NCBI GenBank assembly: GCA_013389015.1
Contig: JACAEE010000141.1
Span: 1-50,512 of the forward strand
Length of the DNA stretch: 50,512 nucleotides
Direction of reading: 5' to 3'
DNA from: Hydrogenophilaceae bacterium
GTDB taxonomy: Bacteria; Pseudomonadota; Alphaproteobacteria; Caulobacterales; Aquidulcibacteraceae
Below the pieces are notes generated by a model. It saw only the letters and a list, made by a program, of their open reading frames with translations, did not search any database and was not told the DNA's origin. Shown here piece by piece: positions 30,589 through 42,523 of this stretch. Within the stretch, counting starts at the first letter, position 1, and each line of letters opens with the position of its first letter. Made by a program: the position numbers and the translations under genes.

Positions 30589-33519
30589 ATGAGTGCAAAG
30601 CAAAACGCCGGACGCGCGTCCGGCGAGCGGAAGTCCGTCTCGCGCACCGCGCTGGCGATCGCTTTGGCGTCGGGGGGCGCGTTCCTGGGGGCGGGGCCCG
30701 CCTTCGCGCAGGACAGCGACGAAGAGATCGTCGTCACCGGCTCCTATATCCGCGGCACTCCTGAAACGGCGTCGCTGCCCGTCGACGTGATCACCGCGCA
30801 GGACCTGGCGGAGCAGGGCAATCCGACCGTCACGGACCTTGTCCGCTCCCTGGGCGCTTCGAGCGGCATCGACGGCAACACCAACCAATTCACCTCGAAC
30901 GGCCTTGAAGGCCTCGGCAACGTGAACCTGCGCGGCCTCGGCCCCTCCCGGACGCTTGTGCTGTTCAACGGCCACCGCATGGTCGTGGCGCCCTACGGCA
31001 TCGGCGAAAGCGCCCAGGCCTTCGTCGACACCAACCTCATCCCCGCCAACGCCATCGGGCGGATCGAAGTGCTGAAGGACGGCGCGGCCGCCACCTACGG
31101 CTCCGACGCCATCGCCGGCGTCGTCAACTTCATCACCCGGCGCGGCTTCGACGGGTTCGAGATCGGCGGCGATTTCCGCTTCATCGACGGCTCGGACGGC
31201 GAATACACCGTCAACGGCCTATGGGGCTGGAACAGCGAAGACGGCAGCATGGACCTGCTGCTCGCCGGCAGCGTGCAGCACCGCTCCGTGCTCAGCACCA
31301 CCGAGCGCGACTGGGCGCTGCGCGATTTCGCGACCAATCCGCTCGGCGGCTGGTCGGCGATCTCCAATCCGGGCCGGTTCCTGTACACGCCGTCGGGTGG
31401 ACCGGCCTTCTCGGCAAGCATCAACGATCCGCAGTGCGTGCTGCTCGGGGGCATCCTCGCGCCGACCTGCCGGTATCGCTACACCGAATTCGACAACATT
31501 ATCGAAGAAGAGGATCGGCTCCAACTCTACGGCGAGTTCAACGTCGAACTCACGCCGTCGATGACCTTCCATCTCGAAGGCCTTTACGCCAAGACCGACA
31601 TCCCGGAATGGCAGACTTCGCCTTCCTATCCGCCTCAGGTGCTGACCTCGCAATTCGTGCCCGGCAACCACCCGGGCCTGTTGAGCCTAATCGCGCAAAC
31701 CGGCGGGGCGGCGTCGCCCTTCAACGTGCTTACTGGCGGCTCCCTGTTCATCGGCCGGACCTTCGCATTGGGCGGCTTCCCGGGAACCTCCGCCGCGGAG
31801 AACGGCTCGCAGACCGGCTACCGGAACTACGAGGCGATGCGGTTTTCCGCCGGCCTCTCCGGCTCATTCGAGAACGGAACCGGCTGGGACGTCACGGCGA
31901 CCTTCATGCAGGACGTCGGCGCGCGGCTCACCTACGACACCTACATTCAGCGCCTGGCGGACGCGCTCCAGGGGCGCGGCGGCCCCAATTGCGTCGACCA
32001 GAACCCCGCCGTGCGCGGCATCCAGAATGCGACGCCGGGGGCCAACGGGTGCCTCTATTACAACCCGTTCTCGACCGCCATTCCGGCCGGCGCCATCAAC
32101 GGCGTGGCCAACCCGCTGTATGACGCCTCGGTCGCCAACACCGCCGAACTCGCGGACTGGCTGACCGATCCGTCCTACACTCAGGCGACGACGCAGCTCT
32201 TCGTGCTTGACGCGGTGTTCGACGGCGAACTCGGCTGGACCCTCGGCGGCGGCGCCGTCGGCTGGGCGCTCGGCGCACAATATCGCGTCGACTCCTACAA
32301 CTTGAAGCTCACGGCCGAAACCGACCTGTCGCGGACGCCGTGCCCCGATCCGCTCGACACGCCCGGGGTCGGCGCCTGCGTCAACGCGACGGGGCCGTAC
32401 GCGTTCCTTGCCGGCACGCTCCCGGCGGATCTCAATCGCGACGTGATATCCTATTTCGGCGAAGCGCGCTTGCCCTTCACCGAAAACTTCGAGGCCATCA
32501 TCGCCGCGCGCTACGAGGATTACGGCGGCAGCGTCGGCTCCACCTTCGACCCGAAAGTGTCGCTGCGGCTGCAGACCACGCCGTGGCTCGCGTTCCGCGG
32601 CTCGGCGCAAACGAGCTTCCGCGGTCCTTCGCTCGGACAGCTGCAAGGCCAGTTCACGACGCTGCAATTCGTGGCGCCGACCAACGCGTTCAAGGCGATC
32701 GACACCTTCGCCAACCCGAACCTCAATCCCGAAAGCGCGTTCAGCTACAATCTCGGCGGCATCATCGAGACCGGTGCGTTCACCGCCACGCTCGACTATT
32801 GGAGCTTCTCGTTCGAGGATCCCGTGATCGTCGAGCCGTTCGACGCGATCCTCGCGAACGTGCTGGCCACGGGCTGCACCAATGCGCTGGCCTCGCGGGT
32901 GGTGTTCTCCTCGGGCTGCTCGGGGGCGAACGTCCAGCGCGTGCGGACCAACATCATCAACGGCCCGAACATCGAAACCTCCGGCGTCGACTTTGCGGCG
33001 CAGTACACGTTCGATGAGTTCATCGGCGGCGAATTCACAGCGGGCGTGAACTACACGCACCTGCTCGAATACGTCGTCGACCCGCTCATCGTCGAAGGCG
33101 TGCAGATCACCCGCGTCGTCCCGGGGCCGTTCCCGGTCGATGGGGATTTGGCCGGCCACCTCAACCGCGGCACCGGCTTCCGCTCGATGCCGCAGGACAA
33201 GGGCGAAGTGTTCTTCAACTACCGGATCGGCGGCCACAATCTGCGTTGGACCAGCCGCTACGTCTCCGACTATAGCGACCAGCGCGGCGACATCACCCCC
33301 AGCGTCGGCGTCCCGCCCGGCACCACGATCGAGGATCACTGGACCCACGACGTCCACTACAACTGGGATCTGCCGTGGAACGCGCGCTTCGCCGCGTCGG
33401 TCGTGAACGTGGCGGACGAAGATCCGCCCCTGGCTTACCTCGACCTCAACTACGATCCCTACACGCACGACCCGATCGGCCGCGTGTTCCGGGTCGGCTA
33501 CACCCAACAGCTGAACTGA
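30589..33519 (+). CDS. TonB-dependent outer-membrane receptor
   Basis: 976-residue outer-membrane transporter energised by TonB. Signal peptide ends near GPAFAQ (about residue 40). The plug domain starts EEIVVTGSYIRG, with later plug motifs NVNLRGLGPSRTLVLFNGHRM and RIEVLKDGAAATYGSDAIAGVVN. The barrel continues to a C-terminal aromatic-type end (VFRVGYTQQLN). The large, cysteine-containing extracellular loops and the RGTP-type N-terminus resemble the carbohydrate/peptide-type receptors that are expanded in Caulobacterales; substrate not determinable. GGGAGG at 30578-30583 fixes the ATG at 30589. It stands alone between a hairpin leader and a strong terminator. Confidence 0.95.
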   Translation: MSAKQNAGRASGERKSVSRTALAIALASGGAFLGAGPAFAQDSDEEIVVTGSYIRGTPETASLPVDVITAQDLAEQGNPTVTDLVRSLGASSGIDGNTNQFTSNGLEGLGNVNLRGLGPSRTLVLFNGHRMVVAPYGIGESAQAFVDTNLIPANAIGRIEVLKDGAAATYGSDAIAGVVNFITRRGFDGFEIGGDFRFIDGSDGEYTVNGLWGWNSEDGSMDLLLAGSVQHRSVLSTTERDWALRDFATNPLGGWSAISNPGRFLYTPSGGPAFSASINDPQCVLLGGILAPTCRYRYTEFDNIIEEEDRLQLYGEFNVELTPSMTFHLEGLYAKTDIPEWQTSPSYPPQVLTSQFVPGNHPGLLSLIAQTGGAASPFNVLTGGSLFIGRTFALGGFPGTSAAENGSQTGYRNYEAMRFSAGLSGSFENGTGWDVTATFMQDVGARLTYDTYIQRLADALQGRGGPNCVDQNPAVRGIQNATPGANGCLYYNPFSTAIPAGAINGVANPLYDASVANTAELADWLTDPSYTQATTQLFVLDAVFDGELGWTLGGGAVGWALGAQYRVDSYNLKLTAETDLSRTPCPDPLDTPGVGACVNATGPYAFLAGTLPADLNRDVISYFGEARLPFTENFEAIIAARYEDYGGSVGSTFDPKVSLRLQTTPWLAFRGSAQTSFRGPSLGQLQGQFTTLQFVAPTNAFKAIDTFANPNLNPESAFSYNLGGIIETGAFTATLDYWSFSFEDPVIVEPFDAILANVLATGCTNALASRVVFSSGCSGANVQRVRTNIINGPNIETSGVDFAAQYTFDEFIGGEFTAGVNYTHLLEYVVDPLIVEGVQITRVVPGPFPVDGDLAGHLNRGTGFRSMPQDKGEVFFNYRIGGHNLRWTSRYVSDYSDQRGDITPSVGVPPGTTIEDHWTHDVHYNWDLPWNARFAASVVNVADEDPPLAYLDLNYDPYTHDPIGRVFRVGYTQQLN

Positions 33520-33544
33520 CGCTCTCAAGAGCGGGGGAACGAGC

Positions 33545-33576
33545 GGGGGCGGCTTTCGGGCCGCCCCCTTTTCGTT
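33545..33576 (+). terminator. Intrinsic terminator of the receptor gene
   Basis: GGGGGCGGC (33545-33553) pairs perfectly with GCCGCCCCC (33560-33568); TTTTCGTT follows. Confidence 0.9.
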
Positions 33577-33629
33577 CGCGGTCGGGGATCGTTTCGCCTC
33601 GTGGCGAAGCCGGCTAAAGATCGCGCCAT

Positions 33630-33714
33630 GCGGACGTGGCGGAACTGGCAGACGCACTGGATTTAGGTTCCAGCGCCTCACGGCGTGGGGGTTCGACTCC
33701 CCCCGTCCGCACCA
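33630..33714 (+). tRNA. tRNA-Leu (anticodon UAG)
   Basis: The acceptor stem GCGGACG pairs with CGTCCGC, with encoded ACCA at 33711-33714. Anticodon stem CTGGA/TCCAG with loop TTTAGGT gives anticodon TAG, which reads CUA and related leucine codons. The long variable arm (CGCC TCAC GGCG) marks a class II tRNA, and the T arm is GGGGG TTCGACT CCCCC. 85 nucleotides. Confidence 0.96.
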
Positions 33715-34168
33715 AGAACGCCGGCAAGGGCGTGCGCGATCATCCGTGTTCGCGCTCATCCGGGCGGGCTCCGCCGCCTCGCGCTGGCGCTTGTTGCGAT
33801 CAGCCAGGCTCACCTTCCCTCATTCCGGCCGCAGCGTTGCGGAGCAACGCGGAGAGCCGGACCCCAGAAGATCGTCGAGCCCGCGCGTTTGCCGCTGGGT
33901 TCCGGGTCTCACCCCGGATCAAGTCCGGGGTTCGCCCGGAATGAGGGAGGAGAGAATGAATCCGTTTGGTCGCAACGGGCGCTGGTAGAATTCCGTTGCC
34001 GCCCTCGGTTGCGCCCTGTAATCGGCGCATGACATTCCTTTGCGTCGGCGGGGCGAATCCTGGGCAGATGGGCGCTCTGGGGCGCGAAGCCCTCCGCAGG
34101 CGGCGCCTGACGCGCGCGAAGCGCGGCGCTGCGCCGGGTTCGGACGATTGCAGCGAAGGAGAAGGCTC
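33715..34168. other. 454-base intergenic region with a palindromic repeat
   Basis: No credible gene is visible. A 131-base element at 33817-33947 is bounded by the perfect 12-base inverted repeat CCCTCATTCCGG / CCGGAATGAGGG. Inside is a perfect hairpin ACCCCGGA/TCCGGGGT (33911-33931) and a CCGGACCCCAG/CTGGGTTCCGG pair. This is the type of dispersed palindrome widespread in alphaproteobacterial intergenic DNA, unlike the pdhB and pdhC elements. AAGGAGAAGG at 34156-34165 is the ribosome binding site of the next gene. Confidence 0.7.
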
Positions 34169-34825
34169 GTGAAAGGCACGATTCTCGGATACGACCCCGC
34201 GGCGATGAAGGGCGTGATCAGCGCCGACGACGGCGCGCGCTACGAATTCACGGCGGCGGAATGGAAGAGCGCCGGAGCGCCCGCCGCCGGGGCCAAGGTC
34301 GATTTCGAAGCGAGCGGTGGCCAGGCCACGGGCGTCTACGCCGCGGCCGGCGGCGCCGGCGCCATCGACGGCGCCGAGATCGGCCGCCTGTTCATGACGC
34401 GCCCGCCGATTTCGGCCGCCATCGCCATGATCCTGGGGTGCTTCTTCCCGCTCTACTCGGTTTCCGTCACCTTCATGGGCGCGAGCATCGGCGGCGCCGG
34501 CGGCAACATCTTCAACATTTCAGGCGGCGCGGGCTTGCTGTTTTGGGCGGTCCCCATCATGGCGGTGGTCGTGCTCTATTTCGAGTTCGCCAAAAGGAAC
34601 GCGGGCGCGACGCCCCGGAACCTGGTCATCGCGGCGGGCGCCGTCGGCGTCGGCCTGGTTCTGCTTTTCTGGATCGCCGGCGGATCCTTGATCGCCGGGC
34701 AGTACGGAAGCATGGCGTCGTTCACGCCGAGCGTCGGCGCCATCATCGTCGCGGCGGGCGCCGTGCTGATGCTGCTGCACGCGTTCGGCGTCGTGCGCAC
34801 GTTCGGCGCGCCGCCTTCGGCGTAA
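34169..34825 (+). CDS. Membrane protein with OB/cold-shock-like N-terminal domain
   Basis: 218 residues from a GTG start with a strong ribosome binding site just upstream. The first 60 residues (KGTILGYDPAAMKGVISADD ... YEFTAAEWKS ... GAKVDFE) follow the small cold-shock/OB pattern (KGxI...G.I...G..Y.F....W). The remaining 150 residues hold four hydrophobic segments (about 79-100, 115-135, 152-172, 186-205). OB-plus-membrane architectures, as in DUF1294 proteins, are known, but I do not recognise this exact family. Convergent with the lipoprotein gene, sharing a bidirectional terminator. Confidence 0.72.
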   Translation: MKGTILGYDPAAMKGVISADDGARYEFTAAEWKSAGAPAAGAKVDFEASGGQATGVYAAAGGAGAIDGAEIGRLFMTRPPISAAIAMILGCFFPLYSVSVTFMGASIGGAGGNIFNISGGAGLLFWAVPIMAVVVLYFEFAKRNAGATPRNLVIAAGAVGVGLVLLFWIAGGSLIAGQYGSMASFTPSVGAIIVAAGAVLMLLHAFGVVRTFGAPPSA

Positions 34826-34835
34826 GAGGACGAAA

Positions 34836-34873
34836 GGCAAGGCCGCGTCCGTCCGGACGCGGCCTTGCCGTTT
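34836..34873. terminator. Bidirectional intrinsic terminator
   Basis: GGCAAGGCCGCGTCC (34836-34850) and GGACGCGGCCTTGCC (34855-34869) form a perfect 15-base stem with loop GTCC, followed by GTTT. It separates convergent genes. Confidence 0.85.
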
Positions 34874-34891
34874 GCAGTGCGAGCTTAGCGC

Positions 34892-35416
34892 CTATTGCAG
34901 CACGCGCGCCCCGACATAGCAGGGCGATTGCGTGCAGGTCTTCAGGATCACGCGCACGAAGAAGCGCGCCGGCGCCGCCGGCGTGTAGTTCACGACAGGA
35001 TAATCGTCGGGCAGCAGGTCGCTGCCCACCACTTGGCCGGTGGCGCCGTCGAGCAGCTCAAGATCGACGTCGTTGCAGTCCACGTCGCAAGCGCCGACGA
35101 TCGTGTAGGCGACGCCGCCTTGCAGCTCGACCGGGAATTGATGGTCGCTCGCCGGCTGGATCGCGGTGATCACCTCGCCGTTCGCCACGGGGGTCTTGCC
35201 GGCGGCGAACTGGGCGCTGGCGTCGGTCAGGAGCTGGCGGATGTTGTCCTCCACCATCCTGCGGTTCTCCGGCGAAATCTGCACCTGCTTGGTTTGCACC
35301 GCCGGCGGCTGGCTCTGGCTGGGGTGCTTGGGCGCGCGATCGCCGGCGTCGCCGCAGGCGGCGAGGGCGGCGGCGAGCGCTGCGAGGGCGGCGGCGGCGC
35401 GTAGGTTGCGGATCAT
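34892..35416 (-). CDS. Putative lipoprotein, pre-peptidase-like fold
   Basis: 174 residues with a lipoprotein signal (MIRNLRAAAALAALAAALAAC, lipobox Cys21). A Pro/Gln-rich spacer is followed by a helix (ENRRMVEDNIRQLLTDASAQF) and a beta domain: FPVELQGGVAYTIVGACDVDCNDVDLELLDGATGQVVGSD ... ARFFVRVILKTCTQSPCYVGARV. The beta part resembles the bacterial pre-peptidase C-terminal/jelly-roll type, with two cysteine pairs that could form disulphides in the periplasm. Function unknown. Confidence 0.75.
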   Translation of the reverse strand: MIRNLRAAAALAALAAALAACGDAGDRAPKHPSQSQPPAVQTKQVQISPENRRMVEDNIRQLLTDASAQFAAGKTPVANGEVITAIQPASDHQFPVELQGGVAYTIVGACDVDCNDVDLELLDGATGQVVGSDLLPDDYPVVNYTPAAPARFFVRVILKTCTQSPCYVGARVLQ

Positions 35417-35615
35417 GGGCTCCCCCTGTGGCTTGGCGCGCGAACTGAGCGCGGCCGGCGACGGCTAGGCCATGGCCGCGCCGGCGTCCAGCCGTCAATT
35501 CAGACCCCTCCGCGGAGGCGGCGTGGACATCCCGGGTGGAGGCTGCCATAAGCCCCGTTTCACGCGGCGACGGGCGCAAAGCGCCGCGCCGGATCCCAAC
35601 ACGAGCACCCGAACC

Positions 35616-37028
35616 ATGCAGCTTACCGAGGCCCAAAACGAAGGCCTGCTCCGCGTCTATCGCGTCGTCATCCCGGCGAGCGACCTCCAGGCCGAACTCG
35701 ACGCCAAGATCAAGGATATCCAGCCCAAGGTCCGCATCAACGGCTTCCGGCCGGGCAAGGTGCCGCCCTCCCACATCCGCAAAGTGTACGGCGCCGGGAT
35801 GATGCAGGAGATCATCAACGAGCAGGTGCAGAAATCGACCGAAGGCGCGCTCAGGGAGGCCAAGGCGCGCCCCGCCGTCGAGCCCAAGCTCGACCTCAAG
35901 AGCGACCTCACCCAGGTGCAGGACGGCAAGGCCGACCTCACGTTCGACCTGCGCATCGAGGTGATGCCGGAGTTCGAGCCCGCCGATCCCGGGACGATCG
36001 CGATCACCCGCCCTGTCGCGCCCGTGGAGGACGCCCAAGTCGACGACGCGCTCGCCAATATCGTCAAGGCCAACCGCACCTATGAAACCAAGGACGGCGC
36101 GGCCGCGGACGGCGACCAGGTCGTGATCGATTTCGTCGGCAAGATCGACGGCCGGCCGTTCCAGGGCGGCGCGGCCGAGCAGGCCCCGCTCGTGCTCGGA
36201 TCCAAGCAGTTCATTCCGGGCTTCGAGGACCAACTCATCGGCGTCATGGCGGGCGAAGAGCGCACGCTCGACATCACCTTCCCGGAGGATTACGCCGCCT
36301 CGGATTATGCAGGCAAAGCGGCGACCTTCGAAGTGAAAGTGCACGAGGTGAAGGCGCCGAAGGAAAGCCAGGCCGACGACGAATTCGCCAAGCAGATGGG
36401 CTTCGAGACGATCGCGGAAGTGCGCGAGGCCATCAGGAGCCGCATCGAGGCCGAACATGCCGAGCAGTCGCGCGCAAAGGCCAAACGCGCCTTGTTCGAC
36501 GCGCTCGATCGGCTGCACACGTTCGCGCTGCCGCCCGGCATGGTCGAGAGCGAGTTCAACCAGATCTGGCGCCAGGTCGAAGCCGATCGCGAGGAAGGCC
36601 GCATCGATCCCGACGAAGCCGGCAAAAGCGATGAGCAATTGCGCGCGGAATATCGCCGCATCGCGGAGCGGCGAGTCCGGCTCGGCCTCGTGCTCGCCGC
36701 CATCGGCGAGAAGGGCGCGGTGACGGTGAGCGACCAGGAGGTCGGCGCGGCGCTCCAGGATCAGGCGCGCCGCTTCCCCGGCCGCGAGCGCCAGGTGATC
36801 GAGATGTATCGGAAGAACCCGGCGCTGCTCGCCCAGCTCCGCGCGCCCATCTACGAAGAGAAGGTCGTCGACTACATTCTGGAGCTGACCAAGGTCACGA
36901 CCGAGACCGTCGACCGCGAAACGCTCTTCGCCGAGGATCCCCCGCTCGATTTCTCCGAGCCGGCGACGGAAGAGGCGACGGCCAAGCCGAAGAAAGCCAA
37001 GAAGGCCAAGGACGAGACGGCCGAGTAG
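35616..37028 (+). CDS. tig: Trigger factor
   Basis: Ribosome-associated chaperone with peptidyl-prolyl isomerase activity, acting on nascent chains at the exit tunnel. 470 residues. The ribosome-docking signature GFRPGKVP lies at about residue 44. The FKBP-type PPIase domain (about 160-245) shows [34 protein letters not shown] and VKVHEVK. The C-terminal chaperone arms end in a Lys-rich tail ([11 protein letters not shown]). The ATG at 35616 gives the typical [13 protein letters not shown] start. First gene of the tig-clpP-clpX-lon quality-control series. Confidence 0.97.
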   Translation: MQLTEAQNEGLLRVYRVVIPASDLQAELDAKIKDIQPKVRINGFRPGKVPPSHIRKVYGAGMMQEIINEQVQKSTEGALREAKARPAVEPKLDLKSDLTQVQDGKADLTFDLRIEVMPEFEPADPGTIAITRPVAPVEDAQVDDALANIVKANRTYETKDGAAADGDQVVIDFVGKIDGRPFQGGAAEQAPLVLGSKQFIPGFEDQLIGVMAGEERTLDITFPEDYAASDYAGKAATFEVKVHEVKAPKESQADDEFAKQMGFETIAEVREAIRSRIEAEHAEQSRAKAKRALFDALDRLHTFALPPGMVESEFNQIWRQVEADREEGRIDPDEAGKSDEQLRAEYRRIAERRVRLGLVLAAIGEKGAVTVSDQEVGAALQDQARRFPGRERQVIEMYRKNPALLAQLRAPIYEEKVVDYILELTKVTTETVDRETLFAEDPPLDFSEPATEEATAKPKKAKKAKDETAE

Positions 37029-37162
37029 GGGCGCCGCCGCAGCGGGGCGGCGGTTGGCGGCTCAGCCGGCGTGACAGCCGCTTGCGCCAGCCCGGCGGTG
37101 GCGCCTTGCGGCCGGCGTCTTGCAGGCAAATATGTTCATCCGTCCGATTCAGAAAGCGCGCC

Positions 37163-37798
37163 ATGAGAGACCCCCAGACAACCGCCCTCAATCTCGTCCC
37201 CATGGTGATCGAACAGACGAGCCGGGGGGAGCGCGCGTTCGACATCTTCTCGCGGCTCTTGAAGGAACGGATCATTTTCGTCACCGGGCCGATCGAAGAC
37301 GGCGTCGCCAGCCTGGTCACCAGCCAGCTCCTGTTTCTCGAATCGGAGAACCCGAAGCGGGAAATCGCCATGTATATCAATAGCCCGGGCGGCATCGTGA
37401 CCTCCGGCCTGGCGATCTACGACACCATGCAATACATCCGCAGCCCGGTCTCGACCGTGTGCATCGGCCAGGCCGCCTCGATGGGATCGCTGCTCCTGGC
37501 GGCCGGCGAGCCCGGCCTGCGCATCTGCCTGCCCAACGCCCGGGTGATGGTGCACCAGCCCTCCGGCGGCTTCCGCGGCCAGGCCAGCGACATCGAGCGC
37601 CACGCCGAGGACATCATCGCCACCAAGCGCCGGCTCAACGAGATTTACGTCAAGCATACCGGCCAACCCTATGAAGTCGTTGAGAAAACGCTCGACCGCG
37701 ACCACTTCATGACCGCCGACGAGGCGCAGAAGTTCGGGATCGTCGACAGGGTCTATGAGAAGCGCGAAACGCCCGAAGGCGCGGGGGCGGCGAGCTGA
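37163..37798 (+). CDS. clpP: ATP-dependent Clp protease proteolytic subunit
   Basis: Serine peptidase that forms a 14-mer chamber and works with ClpX (encoded downstream) or ClpA. 211 residues. The catalytic triad is visible: Ser106 in [10 protein letters not shown], His131 in MVHQPSGG, Asp180 in DRDHFM. The N-terminal axial loop is [24 protein letters not shown]. ClpXP is essential for the alphaproteobacterial cell cycle in Caulobacter. A CTTG (37105-37108)-N18-CAAATA (37127-37132) sequence upstream partly resembles an alphaproteobacterial heat-shock (RpoH) promoter, but the -10 part is weak. Confidence 0.98.
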   Translation: MRDPQTTALNLVPMVIEQTSRGERAFDIFSRLLKERIIFVTGPIEDGVASLVTSQLLFLESENPKREIAMYINSPGGIVTSGLAIYDTMQYIRSPVSTVCIGQAASMGSLLLAAGEPGLRICLPNARVMVHQPSGGFRGQASDIERHAEDIIATKRRLNEIYVKHTGQPYEVVEKTLDRDHFMTADEAQKFGIVDRVYEKRETPEGAGAAS

Positions 37799-38041
37799 GC
37801 GGCGCCTTAGGAATCAGCGCCTTGGACCGGGCCCAGGTGAAAAGCGGCCCGGAGCTTGCTAGATCAGGCGGGGCTATGATCCTATCTTCGCCAGGGTCTC
37901 CGGCATCGAGCGGGGCATGGTGAACCGTTTTGAAAGGGATGGCGCGCCAAGGTCGCAGCGCTCGGGAGGCCCGTCGGTCTCCTGCCATCCGCCCAAAGGG
38001 TCTGTTTTCCTGGTGAGAATCGACCCCCGTATGGAGCGCTT

Positions 38042-39307
38042 ATGAGCAAGAGCACGGCCGGCGGCGAGTCCAAGAACACGCTTTACTGCTCGTTCTGCGG
38101 CAAGAGCCAGCACGAGGTCCGCAAGCTGATTGCGGGCCCGACGGTGTTCATCTGCGACGAATGCGTCGAGCTGTGCATGGACATCATCCGCGAGGAGCAC
38201 AAATCCTCGCTGGTGAAATCCAAGGAGGGCGTCCCGGCGCCCCGTGAGATCAAGGATGTCCTCGACGATTACGTCATCGGCCAGGAGCACGCCAAGCGCG
38301 TGCTCTCGGTCGCGGTGCACAACCACTACAAGCGCCTCAACCACGCCGCCAAGAACAGCGACGTCGAACTCGCCAAGTCCAACATCCTGCTGATCGGCCC
38401 CACGGGCTGCGGCAAGACGCTGCTGGCGCAGACGCTGGCGCGCATCATCGACGTGCCGTTCACGATGGCCGACGCCACCACGCTCACCGAAGCCGGCTAT
38501 GTCGGCGAGGACGTCGAGAACATCATCCTCAAGCTGCTGCAGGCCGCCGACTATAATGTCGAGCGCGCGCAGCGCGGCATCGTCTATATCGACGAGGTCG
38601 ATAAGATCAGCCGCAAGTCGGACAATCCCTCGATCACCCGCGACGTCTCCGGCGAAGGCGTGCAGCAGGCGCTGTTGAAGATCATGGAAGGCACGGTCGC
38701 CAGCGTGCCGCCGCAAGGCGGGCGCAAGCATCCACAGCAGGAATTCCTGCAAGTGGATACGACCAACATCCTGTTCATCTGCGGCGGCGCGTTCGCCGGG
38801 CTCGACAAGATCATCGCCCAGCGCGGCAGAGGCAGCGCGATCGGCTTTGCGGCCAATGTCCGCGATCCCGAGGATCGGCGCACGGGCGAACTCCTGCGCG
38901 AAGTCGAACCCGACGATCTTCTGAAGTTCGGCCTCATCCCGGAATTCGTCGGCCGCCTGCCGGTGCTGGCGACGCTGGAAGATCTCGACGAGGACGCGCT
39001 CGTCACCATCCTGATGGAGCCGAAGAACGCGCTGGTGAAGCAGTATCAGCGCATGTTCGAGATGGAGAACGTGAAGCTCACGTTCCCGCCTGAAGCGCTC
39101 TCGGCGATCGCCAAGAAGGCCATCGCCCGCAAGACCGGCGCGCGCGGCCTGCGTTCGATCATGGAGGCGATCCTGCTCGACACCATGTTCGAGCTGCCGA
39201 CCATGCGCGGCGTGGAGGAAGTGGTCGTCTCCGCCGACGTCGTGGACGGGCGCGCCAAGCCGCTGCACATCTACGCCGAACGCCGCGGGCAAGAGAGCGC
39301 GGGCTGA
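38042..39307 (+). CDS. clpX: ATP-dependent Clp protease ATPase subunit ClpX
   Basis: AAA+ unfoldase that feeds substrates to ClpP. 421 residues. The N-terminal C4 zinc domain ([12 protein letters not shown] ... [10 protein letters not shown]) binds adaptors and substrates. Walker A is GPTGCGKT, Walker [10 protein letters not shown]; the ClpP-docking loop is of the IGF type (AIGFAANV), and the sensor-2 region is [11 protein letters not shown]. Full family length. A 243-base gap separates it from clpP, enough for its own promoter. Confidence 0.99.
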   Translation: MSKSTAGGESKNTLYCSFCGKSQHEVRKLIAGPTVFICDECVELCMDIIREEHKSSLVKSKEGVPAPREIKDVLDDYVIGQEHAKRVLSVAVHNHYKRLNHAAKNSDVELAKSNILLIGPTGCGKTLLAQTLARIIDVPFTMADATTLTEAGYVGEDVENIILKLLQAADYNVERAQRGIVYIDEVDKISRKSDNPSITRDVSGEGVQQALLKIMEGTVASVPPQGGRKHPQQEFLQVDTTNILFICGGAFAGLDKIIAQRGRGSAIGFAANVRDPEDRRTGELLREVEPDDLLKFGLIPEFVGRLPVLATLEDLDEDALVTILMEPKNALVKQYQRMFEMENVKLTFPPEALSAIAKKAIARKTGARGLRSIMEAILLDTMFELPTMRGVEEVVVSADVVDGRAKPLHIYAERRGQESAG

Positions 39308-39623
39308 GGGCGGCGCAGGGCCTTCGGCTCCGCCTTGCGCCGCCTCACATTCCTGGTCCGCGGCGTCCATCACTTCCCGGCGCGGTGTGGCCTTGAAGCC
39401 GCACACGCACGGGGCCAAATCCGTTAACCCCAATCCGGGCGGCTCTGGCGGATCATCAGTCTCCGCCGCGGCGCCTGGGTTTGTTTCGGGTTCGTGGCCT
39501 TGGCCGGCGTGCGTCATGAGGCGGCGCAAGGCGTAGGCGCGATCGGCGCCGGTAAGGGTCCGATTCACGAATCCAGCCATGCTTCGGTTCCGCGGAACCG
39601 AAGCCCGCAACAAAGGAGCCGAC
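39308..39623 (+). promoter_or_regulatory. 316-base clpX-lon intergenic region with a 22-base palindrome before lon
   Basis: No gene is visible. CTTCGGTTCCGCGGAACCGAAG, a perfect 22-base palindrome, occupies 39582-39603. It is followed by AAAGGAG (39612-39618) and the lon ATG at 39624. At this position it can act as an operator or as a leader hairpin just ahead of the ribosome binding site. It does not match CIRCE (TTAGCACTC-N9) or a LexA box. Confidence 0.6.
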
Positions 39624-42017
<2,394 letters not shown>

Positions 42018-42068
42018 TTCGCGCCCGCTGCGGCGTTTTCCCTGCTAAAGCCTTGCGGCGTTTGGGCT

Positions 42069-42097
42069 TTGACAAGCCGCGCCGCATTGGCCTTTAT
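42069..42097 (+). promoter_or_regulatory. Probable housekeeping promoter of hupB
   Basis: TTGACA at 42069-42074, a 17-base spacer, and CTTTAT at 42092-42097, close to the alphaproteobacterial sigma-70 consensus. It lies 28 bases upstream of the GTG start of the HU gene. Confidence 0.6.
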
Positions 42098-42125
42098 CGC
42101 GCCACGCCAACAAAAGGGGGCAGAA

Positions 42126-42416
42126 GTGAACAAAGCCGAATTCGTCAACGCCGTCGCCGAAGCCACCGGGGAGAACAAGGCCAAGGCTGCCGAGCTCGTT
42201 GACGCCGTGTTCGAAGTGCTGACCGACGTCTTGAAGCGCGGCGACGACGTGCGCTTGCCGCAATTCGGCGTGTTCGCCGTGTCGGAGACGCCGGCGCGCA
42301 TCGGGCGCAACCCGCAGACCAAGGAAGAAGTGCACATCCCCGCCGGCAAGCGGGCGAAGTTCCGCCCCGGCAAGGCGCTCAAGGAAGCGCTCATCGCCAA
42401 CGGCGCGCACCGCTGA
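42126..42416 (+). CDS. hupB: DNA-binding protein HU
   Basis: 96-residue nucleoid protein that bends DNA as a dimer. The sequence follows HU throughout: NKAEFVNAVAEATGENKAKA, AVFEVLTDVLKRGDDVRLPQFGVF, the DNA-arm motif GRNPQTKEEVHIPAGKRAKFRPGKALKEAL. It starts with GTG at 42126 after AAAGGGGG; an upstream frame extension would overlap the promoter. The lon-hupB order is standard in proteobacteria. A terminator follows. Confidence 0.97.
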   Translation: MNKAEFVNAVAEATGENKAKAAELVDAVFEVLTDVLKRGDDVRLPQFGVFAVSETPARIGRNPQTKEEVHIPAGKRAKFRPGKALKEALIANGAHR

Positions 42417-42436
42417 ACGCGCTTCATGCGCAAGAC

Positions 42437-42477
42437 GAGGCCCCGGCCCGCACGCGCGGCGCCGGGGTCTCGCTTTG
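42437..42477 (+). terminator. Intrinsic terminator of hupB
   Basis: GAGGCCCCGGC (42437-42447) pairs with GCCGGGGTCTC (42461-42471) through 11 pairs, one of them G-U in RNA; GCTTTG follows. The loop is 13 bases long. Confidence 0.6.
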
Positions 42478-42523
42478 TGGGGCTTCGCTTTTCAGCGCAG
42501 CGGTTTTGCGCTAGCGAACGCGG

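Noticed and set aside
37105-37132. Heat-shock (RpoH) promoter for clpP
   Set aside because: CTTG and spacing are acceptable, but CAAATA is a poor match to the alphaproteobacterial -10; not strong enough to list as a separate feature.
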